A stretch of DNA of 64,000 bases from Pseudophaeomoniella oleicola (Eukaryota; Ascomycota; Eurotiomycetes; Phaeomoniellales; Phaeomoniellaceae), in NCBI GenBank assembly GCA_003868215.1, contig QWDQ01000003.1, forward strand, positions 434,001 through 498,000. Reading direction: 5' to 3'. The notes under the pieces are model-generated. The model did no database searches. It saw only the letters and a list, made by a program, of their open reading frames with translations, and had not been told where the DNA came from. Below are positions 9,869-19,933 of this stretch, one piece after another. The position numbers and the translations under genes were made by a program. Every line of letters begins with the position of its first letter. The first letter of the stretch is position 1.

Positions 9869-12687
9869 CTACAGGCCGATGACGAGCATCAGGCCGTATC
9901 CAAGGGTGACAACGACGCCGTAGGCGATGATGGATGCGGGGATGCCTCTTGTGAGGAAGTGTTTGACACGGAGGTAGCGTTGGCCGGTTTCGGGGACTTC
10001 CATCATGATTGCGGCTGGAGGGAGAAGAAGGTTAGTGAAGATTGAGCAAAAGCAAGGCCTGTTTTGGGGACGAGGTTGGAAGGGGGTTAGGGAATGAGGT
10101 AGGAGAGTGAGGGTATCAAGGCAACAGGAAGAGACTTACTCATATTGGGGAATCCGCTTGTTGGTAAACCCATTGCTGCACTGCACATCAATGCACTCCC
10201 CATGACCAATAGGTTCGGATGAGGATTCGGTTCCATACTCGCGCCGACTTGTTGTACCAGTGGTAAGACAATCAGAGCCGCAACAGTATGTGATATGAAG
10301 GTCGCTACCACGAGAATCAATGATGCGAATACGACTAGAACACCGTATATAGAAAGATGTGAAACCTTCTCGGTGATAGCTGTAGCAATGGTGTGGAGTA
10401 ATCCTGACGAGGAGACAGCTTTTCCAAGAGACAAGCCACCAGCTGCGAGGATGATGATCGTCCAGAGGAAGTTGTTGAAGTCTTCTTTTGTGAGGATTCC
10501 TGTGCCAAAGAAGAGGACGAGAGGGATGATGGCTATTATTCCCATATCGCCGAATACATGCTCAAGTTGATGGGATACGCACCATAGAACAATAGTGGCA
10601 AGCGTGACGAAAATTATAAACCATTGGCGGCCGTCGAGTTTGTCCTTCATCGGACGAATTGGCACAATGGTTGTACCGCGGCCTGGTTGGAATGTGACGA
10701 GGAGAAGCACCCATATCAAAAGGATAGAGATGATGCACACGGGGAGGGCGACGAAAAACCATACTCCCCACGAAGGAGCTGGTGCCATATTCTGCAGAGC
10801 GATGATGTTCTGAGGTGAAGCAATTGGTGATGCAGCTCCTCCAATATTGGAGGCCAATGCAATACCCAGAATCAATGCTTTGCTGAAAGTCGAATCCGCT
10901 GGAAGATTGCGGAGCATTGGCTGAAGACCATCGTTAGCAAGAGAACATTGAGGGAACAGACAATCTTACTTGAATAATAGAGAAGCAGAGAACAGGAGCT
11001 GCCACATTAGATATCCACATGCTCAGAAACATTCCGACAAACATGTTGGTAACCAGTACTGTCCTTGGTCTTGTACCAGCTTTGCTGAGAACGAAAGTAG
11101 CCATCATCTTCGCAATGTGGTACTTCGAGAGAGCTGCTGCAATAGTGAAGCCACCGAGAAGTAACATGATGACCGGTGTCCACATAGCTGAGAAGACTGC
11201 TTTCGTAGCTTCTTTCGAACCCAAGCGACGATGCGGCTTATCTTCTTCGCACATGATCTGCAGGACGACAACCAAGAACGGGATCAGAAGAGAAGTGACA
11301 AATAACGGTATGACTTCAGTAGCCCACAGTAGACTGACGAAGACAAGCATAGCAAGACAGTTCTGTTGCTCTGGTTTCTCCATGATCGGAACAAAGAGTA
11401 GGACCACAAAGACAGCAATGATGAACAACAAAGTAAAGAAGCCAGAGCTGAATAACCATGTTGGACAGTGATACCGTCCGATGGGGGTGACAACCTCCTT
11501 CATGCCTTTGTATTCTCCTTCATCACCTTGTAATCTGACCTTTGACGGATCTTGATCGTCTCCGAGCAGCGGTCGACGGATACCAAAGTTCGCAGCCTGC
11601 GCCTTCCGTTCGATTCCAATCATTTCCCGCCAGACAGTATTGCGCTCCCATACGACATGTTCTCGAAGGTGGAGCCTTAGTTCTCGTTTGGCAAGATTGA
11701 CATCACCGTTCGTTACTACTTGGGCATAAGCATGCTCAATCTTGGAAATGTTGGTATCGATATTGTTGAGCGTTGAATCTCGAAATGGATATGCTGGAGC
11801 AACCTGCTTTTCCAGGTATGACTTTCGTAGATCTCGGTCACACACCTTGTCGTATTTCTTGAGAGCTTTCTTAAATCCCGTATAGTTGAGCTGGATGAAG
11901 GATTTTAACTCGCACAGGGAGACGTAGAGGCTGACTGTCCGCTTCTTCAAAGTGATTCCAGAATCGTAGAGCATCGAGAACTGCATGTTTGTGTCATGAT
12001 CCGTAGTAGTGGTTACACTTGGTCTCCGCCTTGAGGAACTCGCAAAATCTACCGAGCTTTGGAGATCGTCTCTGCTTATCGCAGGCGGATGACCATTATG
12101 GTGATCCCACCCGGTTCTGCTCTTCGGCTTCGACTGCTTCTTTGTCAAGGGCTGTCCTTCGTCTCCATCATCATCACTACTACCGTCCATTTGATCCTCC
12201 CTATCCATGCTCAGCTCACTCGGTCTTCGATCTTTCTTGAACAGGGCCCGACCAAGCATACTGCTAGAACGGTTTCGCGTTCCCCGTTGCTCTGCATCCA
12301 AAACCTGATCCAGATCAATACCATCCCTTTCAGCCTCGAACTCTTCCCCTTCCTTGAGTAACGAGTCAACCTCGCCATAAATTTCAAGCTCTTTCAGCTG
12401 ATAGAAAGAGCAGACTTTTTCTAGTTCGGCATCTAGCATGCGCTTGAATGTGGTGTCTGGGTCAAGCTGCTGTCCCGAAAGTAGGGGCGAACTTTCTGCA
12501 TCTTGCAAGGCTTCGGCTGGCGCATGTATCTGCTTTTCGAGGGTATAGATACTATGATAACTTAGTGACAATTCCGGTGTCAATCTGAAGCATGTGGTGC
12601 TCACAGTTTCTTTATGTTACTATATGCAATGTAGTGGCTGCTCCAATCGGGGACCGCATTGAACTGGATGCTGTGAGAGAACTTCAT
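9869..12687 (-). CDS. PHO90: SPX-domain low-affinity phosphate transporter (Pho87/Pho90/Pho91 type)
   Basis: Imports or exports inorganic phosphate across the plasma or vacuolar membrane; the cytosolic SPX domain senses inositol pyrophosphates. Exons on the minus strand: 12687-12605, 12551-10970, 10920-10140, 10014-9869 (863 aa). The SPX domain opens at the very N-terminus (MKFSHSIQFNAVPDWSSHYI) and closes near residue 310 (YTGFKKALKKYDK, then RELRLHLREHVVWERNT). A divalent-anion:Na+ symporter domain of about a dozen membrane segments fills the C-terminal half, with SNIGGAASPIASPQN and MGLPTSGFPNMTAIMM (the latter across the last intron). The short last exon supplies the final segment, ending LVIGL. 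The start is the first in-frame ATG and matches the SPX N-terminus. Plasma-membrane versus vacuolar location cannot be told from sequence. Confidence 0.95.
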
Positions 12688-13849
12688 CTCTTCAGCTTGC
12701 GCAAGAGCTTCGAGTTTCTGGAGACGCTTTTGTTGCCGCCGGGCCTGCCGGTCGGCGTCACGAGAGCTCTCGGCTTGTTGCTCTACCCCGGATGCGTCAA
12801 ATGCACCGAGCACGGCAAGCTCGAAAGTGTCGTCGTCGAGTTGCTGGTCAAAGGAAGGATCGTCTAGCTTCTTGTAAGACAGGTTGCCAGCTCTCAAGAG
12901 CTTGCTGAATGCGCAAGCTCAGAATTGCAGTCGTCCCAGAGAAATCAAAAAGAGGTCAGCAGCTAAGTTGGTGTCATGTAGTGTGGGGTGCACGGGTCGA
13001 TATCTCTAGTCCGAAGACTGGCTGCACGATTTAGTAGGTTTATTCCGACAAAGGATCACTGGGTCCATGCGAATGAGAATCTGGCCAATTTGAATCAGCT
13101 AAGGCTAAGTGTAGCCAGCAACCATTTGACAAATGTTACGTGCAAGTCATGTCAACATAGCAATCTAGATAGCAAACAAGGCTGATCGCTTTGCTTCTGC
13201 GCAATGACACTTAAATAACTTAGTTGGCTTGCTGCTCCTCGAAGGATTGGCTTCGCATCGGCCAAAGTCACATAATTAATGATATTAAGCAAACGTAAAA
13301 GATAGCGGGGCATCAAGAACGGCTGATATCCGATTCGCTGATACTATCAATATGAGATTCCGACAATTCATTAGCAAAAGTACCGTAATACTAGTAGTAT
13401 GCGTTGGGAATCCATATCCCGATCTTCTCCCGATCAGTATCTAGTTTTACTATCAACGGTCTACATGCTTCATTCCATCGTCTTAATATTACTATGTACT
13501 GCAGGTACACAGAGAAGATCAATGATATTTAAGCTGTCAATATAATATACAGATTCTGGTTGAAGAGGTGCTACCAGATGTGGATCATCTGACAAATTCT
13601 GATGTCAGTGATTACAACCCTCTGGTCCAGATGAGGTTGAATAATGTAGAGCGAAGCGATCCTTTTACGGGCTGCAGCGCAACCGCAGGCAAAGCCTCTT
13701 TGAGAGGCAAGTACTATGCCCTTCCATCATCGGTCGCTCGTCTTTGATGAAACCCAATAAAGCATATTTCGTCCACTGTCTCGCTGGAAAATGTAGAACT
13801 CCGTAGAGTATGGGTCGTCCAATAGTTGAGGACAGCAATGTGATTGACT
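12688..13849. other. Upstream region of the phosphate transporter and 3' end of mL41
   Basis: Contains the promoter and leader of the transporter gene and, from about 13.7 kb, the probable 3' UTR of the mL41 gene. The transporter frame stays open upstream to about 12897 but has no ATG there. The middle (13200-13560) is AT-rich, with an ATACTAGTAGTAT near-palindrome at about 13387. No gene is seen; Pho4-type CACGTG boxes were not noticed. Confidence 0.5.
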
Positions 13850-14498
13850 TTAGCCCCTGATCTTTCGCTTCGAAGGTCCGCCCAGACCTTTGCCTCGGAA
13901 TCCCTTTGTCGCTTCGTCGTACCAGCTCTCGACAATCGAATGGGATTCGATGTTGTGTTGTCGCCAGGCTTTCTCGCTACCAAATTCTTTCTGAACGGCC
14001 TTGGGTTCACCTTCCCACTGGAGTCCCCAGGGCATCTTCGATTCAGTGCCGTCATCTTCTTCCGCCATCTCAGGACTTTGATCTCGCGCCACAAGTTCGT
14101 CTACCTCCGTAGGATTCTCTTCTTGCCATATACGCCAAAAGTCCTGAGCGTTCATATTATCGACCTTAACTTCTCTCAATTCTCCTGTCTCTGCATCTTC
14201 CACTTGGCGGTAGAAGTTCGTCGGCTCCATGAGTCTCGTAACGAAGGGTGTTAACTGATAAGACCGTCAGTAATCGTCGTGCAGTCTGGGGTTCAATGCA
14301 TACTTTGAAGTCTTTGAAGTCTTTGGCTTCAGGGCAGGCGTATGTCCTGACTTTGCGATAGTCTATCACATATTGTCCATGAGGCGTGTGTGCTCCCATA
14401 CTACCGGTCTTGTTCCCCTTGTAATATCCTTTATTGACAGCCTTTGTGATCAGTTTTAATCGTATTCGAGAACATTGTGGCGCTGTGGGTTTGAACAT
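13850..14498 (-). CDS. MRPL27: Mitochondrial large ribosomal subunit protein mL41 (MRPL27)
   Basis: Structural protein of the mitochondrial large ribosomal subunit. Two exons, 14498-14304 and 14254-13850, give 199 aa. The N-terminal part is the family core: a basic start (MFKPTAPQ), then GYYKGNKTGSMGAHTPHGQY, VIDYRKVRTYACPE and, across the intron, KDFKLTPFVT. The intron has a GTATGC donor and a CAG acceptor and is in phase 0. The C-terminal 120 residues are acidic then basic, ending GGPSKRKIRG; such an extension is usual in Pezizomycotina. It shares a 364-bp divergent promoter with UTP14. The DFK block just before the donor is duplicated (KDFKDFK), a 9-base direct repeat. Confidence 0.93.
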
Positions 14499-14862
14499 GG
14501 TGCAGAGCAGACGGGTACTCTACCCGTCTCAATCGGGGGACCAGGGTCGTAATGTGAACCGTTGCCCAGCTGCTTTACGGACTTTCAGCAGGAGTAATCA
14601 AAGCTGTGATATCACCTCGAAAGAGACTTGAATGGGCATTCGATTACTGTAGCTTGTGTCGCAGCAATCTCGAAGTAGAGCTCGTACCTTTTGGAGTATT
14701 TGCACTTTTGGCACACTTCACTTAACGTGAATTTTTAATTTCACTCCCCACAGCGCAGCGGGCCATTTTGATACTGATATAGTAGTTTATGAGACCTTTC
14801 TCGACGACTCTCACTCTCGATCTCGAAAGATCTCAGAAGAGCTATCGTGGAAGGAAGCAAAT
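14499..14862. promoter_or_regulatory. Divergent promoter of mL41 and UTP14
   Basis: The 364 bases between two outward-facing ATGs must hold both promoters. A partly palindromic element, GTGAATTTTTAATTTCAC, lies at about 14728-14745, some 120 bases before the UTP14 start. Its AAAAATT core resembles the yeast rRNA-processing element, but that match is loose and is inference only. Confidence 0.55.
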
Positions 14863-17796
14863 ATGGCTCGCCACGCATTCTCCAGTTTGCCTTCGGCCAA
14901 AAAGTCGAACTCGAGTGGTCGAAAGCAAGTCCGGAATGCGAAGCGGGCAAATCTCAATGCACTTGCGCTTGCAGAGTCGTCCACCACGGACAGGCCCAAA
15001 CTAAAGCATGGTCGTCTTGGACAAATAGATGATGATTCTCACAACGGACAAGAAAGGTCTACTAAGAGGAGGAGGGTTGAGACGACTGCGGATGAAGATG
15101 ATGACGATATGAACGATAATGGTGGTAGCGACAGCGAAGGCAATGAATGGCATTATGGCATTGCGGATAATGACGATGACAGTGATATCGATAGTGATGA
15201 AGCATTTGGTGCTAGCGATGAAGAACGTTTCGAAGATTTCACTTTCCGGGGTAGCAAACCGAGTAAGAGAGGGAGATCTTCAACAAAGCCTTCTAGGCGC
15301 ACAACTCGCGAACTGGATCTTTCTGAACAGGAAGGGGAGGCTCAGGACAGCCCTGATGAAGGACAGGAGAATGAAGATGGTGATGATGATGACGACTTGG
15401 GTGACGAGGCTGTCGATCTTGCCACTGCTTTAGATATGAATATCGCAACAGAGAAAGAGGAAGAGGAAGCACGGCAGAAACATGGCAAACAGGCAGGGAC
15501 CTTATCTCATAGTGGTTCCGATGAAGGTTCGGGATCAGACGAAGACGGAGAAGAAGACAGCACAGATAGCTCGATCTTCGACCCTGCTGACGACGCCCAG
15601 GACGGCGGTGAACATTCAAGGCTATTGGATTTCGTGGAGGACCTCAACGGGCAGCGTGCAACATCTAAGCGCTCGAGTCAAAAACAGAGCGCATCATATA
15701 TGTTTGAGAATCCTACTGAATTTGGCATTAAGCCATCCAAGAAGCTCACTGCTGCCGACTTGTTGTCTACAGTCTCAGATCCTCGGCTTCGACAATCTTT
15801 GAAAATTCTGCACAGTGCTGAGAAGGAAGAACCAAAAGCAAATGCTAGAGGCATTCCTGGGAAACTTGCACCCCCCCTCGCCAGACGTCAGCAAGACCGT
15901 CTGGATCGTGCCGCGGCCTATGAGAAGAGCAAAGAAACATTGAACAGGTGGATTGACACTGTCAAGCAAAACAGACGAGCAGAGCATGTCTCTTTTCCAC
16001 TTCCTGACCCAGCTGCCGAGGCCGTCGTAGGCTCCAAACAGTTGCTTCCTACGTCAGTATCAGGTCCAGTGACCACTTTAGAAACCGCCATACAAAACAT
16101 TATGGTGGAAAGCGGCCTAGCTGATGGTCATGGTCAATCAGCCGAGGAGAAACTGCAATCCTTTGAGGAGTTACATGAGAAGAAGCTTCCAATTGAGGAA
16201 GTCCAAGCTCGCAGAGCAGAATTACGAAAGGCGAGAGATTTGATGTTTCGGGAAGAGGTGAGGGCAAAGCGCATCAAAAAGATCAAAAGCAAAGCATATC
16301 GACGTGTTCATCGCAAAGAGCGAGATAGGGCCGCTCAGGAAGAACGCGCTGCGCTCGCCGCCGCCGGAGTATTAGATTCCGAAGAAGAAAGAGAAAAGGC
16401 TGACCGACGGAGGGCAGAGGAGAGAATGGGTGCACGCCATAGAGAGAGCAAATGGGCTAAGGGTATGAAGACCACTGGCAGAGCAGCTTGGGATGATGAA
16501 GCCAGAAGCGCAGCGATGGATATGGCAAGGCGAGACGAGGAACTCAGGAGACGCATTGAAGGCCAAAGTGGCAAAGTCTCGGGCAGCGAAGGTGATTTCT
16601 CTGCCTCGACATCCGATGAGGATGACGATGATTCTTCTGTAGCTTCCGGAGGAAACAGCTCCCAGTTTCTCGACAAGCATTTGAAAAAGCTTGAAGCGCA
16701 AGGTGACGACACAGGTTCAGGATCACGTTTGAACTCACTCGCATTTATGCAGAGGGCGGAGGCTGCCAGGAAATCCGCCAACGATTCAGAACTACGCCAG
16801 ATCCGCCAAGAACTTGGAGATGATGCCGAAGATACCCATTCAGACAATGAGGAGGCATTTGGCCGAAAGCGTTATGGCAGTAGTGGCATCAGGCCTACAA
16901 GTGAATCGCTGCCTTCATTGATACGTAACGAATTTGAAGCGCCTTTGTCCGGGGATGAAGAGGACGAAGAAAGCAATGACGCGACGACACGAAAAGCAGC
17001 AATCAAGTCTGGACGGGCTCAACCTTCCGCGCAGACCGTACAGAAGAAGGTCCCAAGCAAGCCAATGCAGGTCACCAAGCTCGCGGAACCTGAACACGAT
17101 ACCCACGCTGGAAACCCATGGTTGTCTGGCAAGGGAAGCGACAGAAAAAAGAAGGAATCCTCCCGAGATGTCGTGGTCTCTGCGACCGCTCTTCTAGATG
17201 CTAACAAGCCTTCCTCTGATGGTTTGAAGCACAACACGACGTTACATAAAACGACATCCCGCCCAGAGGTCACTTTAGCGGTGGGTTCTGATAATGAAGA
17301 AACCCTCGAAGATCATGACGGACAACTCACACGCAACGAAGAACTTGTGAGATTGGCATTTGCTGGCGATGACGTCTTCGAGGACTTTGGAAAAGAGAAG
17401 GCCGAGACCATGCGTGAGGAGGGTGACCAGATCATCGACAATGCTTTACCTGGCTGGGGCAGCTGGGCCGGTGAAGGCATCAGTAAGAAAGCGCTCAAGG
17501 CACAAAAGCGCAAACAATCTAAATTCAACACCGTGATCAAAGGAGTGCAGGAGGATAAGAGGAAAGATGCTAAACTCGACCGGGTGATCATCAATGAGAA
17601 AAAGGTCAAGAAGAACAGCAAATACCTCGCGACGGAGTTACCACATCCTTTCGAGTCCCGACAGCAGTATGAGAGGTCACTCCGATTGCCACTGGGTCCA
17701 GAATGGAGTACGAAGAACACCTTCCAAGACGCCACCAAGCCTCGGGTCCTACTGAAACAGGGCGTAATTCGACCTATGGAGAGGCCTATGGTCTAG
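14863..17796 (+). CDS. UTP14: U3 snoRNP / SSU processome protein Utp14
   Basis: Nucleolar protein of the small-subunit processome; it activates the helicase Dhr1 to release U3 snoRNA during 18S maturation. Single-exon frame of 977 aa from MARHAFSSLPSAKK. The N-terminal 250 residues are highly acidic (runs such as DEDDDDMND and EDGDDDDDLGDEA). The Utp14 domain follows: ENPTEFGIKPSKKLTAADLL, then a long charged segment with KSKAYRRVHRKERDR and ERMGARHRESKWAKGMK. The C-terminus has the hallmark LPGWGSWAGEGI, RVIINEKKVKKNSKY and LPHPFESRQQYERSLRLPLG. Predicted mass and layout match fungal homologues. Its neighbour mL41 shares the promoter, so two ribosome-assembly genes may be co-expressed. Confidence 0.97.
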   Translation: MARHAFSSLPSAKKSNSSGRKQVRNAKRANLNALALAESSTTDRPKLKHGRLGQIDDDSHNGQERSTKRRRVETTADEDDDDMNDNGGSDSEGNEWHYGIADNDDDSDIDSDEAFGASDEERFEDFTFRGSKPSKRGRSSTKPSRRTTRELDLSEQEGEAQDSPDEGQENEDGDDDDDLGDEAVDLATALDMNIATEKEEEEARQKHGKQAGTLSHSGSDEGSGSDEDGEEDSTDSSIFDPADDAQDGGEHSRLLDFVEDLNGQRATSKRSSQKQSASYMFENPTEFGIKPSKKLTAADLLSTVSDPRLRQSLKILHSAEKEEPKANARGIPGKLAPPLARRQQDRLDRAAAYEKSKETLNRWIDTVKQNRRAEHVSFPLPDPAAEAVVGSKQLLPTSVSGPVTTLETAIQNIMVESGLADGHGQSAEEKLQSFEELHEKKLPIEEVQARRAELRKARDLMFREEVRAKRIKKIKSKAYRRVHRKERDRAAQEERAALAAAGVLDSEEEREKADRRRAEERMGARHRESKWAKGMKTTGRAAWDDEARSAAMDMARRDEELRRRIEGQSGKVSGSEGDFSASTSDEDDDDSSVASGGNSSQFLDKHLKKLEAQGDDTGSGSRLNSLAFMQRAEAARKSANDSELRQIRQELGDDAEDTHSDNEEAFGRKRYGSSGIRPTSESLPSLIRNEFEAPLSGDEEDEESNDATTRKAAIKSGRAQPSAQTVQKKVPSKPMQVTKLAEPEHDTHAGNPWLSGKGSDRKKKESSRDVVVSATALLDANKPSSDGLKHNTTLHKTTSRPEVTLAVGSDNEETLEDHDGQLTRNEELVRLAFAGDDVFEDFGKEKAETMREEGDQIIDNALPGWGSWAGEGISKKALKAQKRKQSKFNTVIKGVQEDKRKDAKLDRVIINEKKVKKNSKYLATELPHPFESRQQYERSLRLPLGPEWSTKNTFQDATKPRVLLKQGVIRPMERPMV

Positions 17797-19933
17797 GCGA
17801 CGTCTTCGATAGTATCTTAGACAGTTCAAGTATATTCAAATGCCTAATCATTCACGCTCAGAATGAAGCTTTTTATGATGAGGCAATATTCTGAATACCA
17901 TTTTGCTCAACAATGCATGTAAAATGTCCTTGTGCAACCTGGTATGTGCAAGCTGTCGTAAGATCATGTGTCCGTCCGGTTCTCGAAAGACTGTTGCAGC
18001 ATTGGCGTTGCATCTCTAATGATTTTCGATTCGGGTTTGAGACATTGCACCCTTTCTGTCAATAGCTCTTTGAGAAGTCCCATTGTAATTAATTGGACGA
18101 TCATTCTTTTGGGCAAGACAACGTCCACATTCCAGAGGATAGATTTGAATGATATAGGTACGTTCCCTGGGTCAGCGATCCTCTCACATTGATTTATTAA
18201 TACGCTCAGATATTGAAGAATTTGCGAATATGATCTCCGCCAAATAGAAGCAAGAAGAGTAATACAGTGTCAATTTCCGCCGGTGCTTCGGATGCCTGCC
18301 CTGATATCGGGACTAGTGCTACTCTATCAAGAGGACACTTGCCAAGTGAGCAAGGACTAGGCTTAGATACAGAACCCAACGAATTATCTGAAAGCCTCGA
18401 GCTACATCCCCGTAAAGGCCATGGTAACATGATGATATATCGTCGATCACGCAGCGGATCCATCCACCTGTCGGCTTGTGGCTTTCAGTGGCACGAGCCA
18501 GTCAACTGAAACCAGGAACGTAATGAAACTTGATCAGGCGGGAGATGAAGCCCTACTCAAGCCACCACTCACCAGCTACGGAAGCGAGCATCTACTACGT
18601 ACTTCGTTACAAGCGGATAACCCTATTTCCAACCGCTGCAAGGGCAACAACGGCTCCTTCGGAAGAGAGTTACCCTTTGTAACCCATACTCAGACCTTGA
18701 TGCTAGGCCCCCAAATCGGGATTCAATGTTCTGTTGTGCGTGGGCAGATGATGTTTCCAGGATTGTGGTCTTCTGAGAGCCTCAATTTACTTCGAGGTGC
18801 CTGCTGATACCCAATGACTGACTGTGCAGGGTTGCTCAATGTGCCCTTAGGCTCTCAAAGCTTTTCGCCTTTACTCCTTGCCAGCACCACGTCCTCGCGC
18901 GCAGAGACAAGCAATGTCACATCAGATCACGCATTTTGAGAGATCAATACTGGCAATTCACGCCTCGACTCAGAACTGAGATTAGTCTTCGAGAGTATAT
19001 GCACCTCTGTATATAAGGTGAGAACCACGTCTCTATAGAATCAACTCGATGGGACTGTCAGCCTTGGATACGGTCAACTGTAAGTGGGCAGCGTTCGTTC
19101 TTGCTCCTTTTCCTCTTGTAAAATATTCCTCTTTCTGGTTAACTCAAACCGAATCAACGGTAATGCTTTCCCAAAAGTTTTCTCTGGTAAGAGCCACTTT
19201 CCGTTTTTCTCATTTGAGCCTCACGTTTGGAATTCCGGCATGACCTGGACTGGTTCTGGTTGCAAAAGTCTCTGCAACCACTCAACACTGCCGACATAAT
19301 TCTACCTCAGGTACCTACGATTCACGCTCTCATTCTTTCGCTTATCGATATCACGCCAGCTACGGGTTCGAACTAGTCGAAATTCCTCGGTGTCGAATTT
19401 GACAGACAACCACATTCCTCAGACAATCACGCCCCACCACGATCTCCACGAGAATCATTGTCGTCGCATCGAGGCGTGGCAGAACCCAAGGACAAGTGCC
19501 ACCATCACGGTGATCACTGCCGAGCTGTCGCTGGTCAGCCTAGATCTCGCTCTGGTATGTGAGCTTAGATCCATTGGACAGCTAGTCCATCGTCCCAATT
19601 AGGCAATCTGTTGTCCTCAATTGTTCTACTTGAGGACCTCATCGAGTACCTAATTAATTCTCCTCTCTTCACCTTGCGCAAAAGCATCTCTTTTTCTACC
19701 ATAGGGAAAAGTCCAGAGCTCTTCCAATACAAAAATCCTTCCGAATTAACTAAGACTTCGTCTTCCCTGGCCTCTGATTGAACGCTCCTGTTGCTGGCTA
19801 CGTTTCTGGACAAGGAACTGTCATATCCCACTGAATCCTCTTGAGCGTGTAGCCTCACAGAAAAGAGGATCAGGTTCTGGCCTGATTCTCTTTACTTTCT
19901 ACAGCCTTTCCTCTGACACTCCTCCATTCCACC
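17797..19933. other. 2.1-kb intergenic region upstream of the glucanase gene
   Basis: No convincing gene. Frames of 60-110 codons lack domains, and several start at non-ATG codons. The last 300 bases before 19934 are pyrimidine-rich (TTCTCTTTACTTTCTACAGCC, CTCCTCCATTCCACC) and look like a promoter and leader. AGGTACCT is at 19309-19316. A TATATAAGG sequence at about 19011-19018 could be a TATA box, but it is some 900 bases from the start codon. Confidence 0.45.

Noticed and set aside
9598-9882. A 94-codon frame downstream of the phosphate transporter
   Set aside because: Built almost entirely from TGTC, CA and GA repeats; it overlaps the last exon of the transporter on the other strand.
12688-12897. 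The phosphate-transporter frame stays open about 70 codons upstream of MKFSHS
   Set aside because: No ATG occurs in that extension, and SPX proteins of this family begin at MKFSHS, so the open stretch is treated as leader.
13714-14094. A 126-codon minus-strand frame overlapping mL41
   Set aside because: A shadow in another frame of the same strand; the mL41 frame carries the family motifs.
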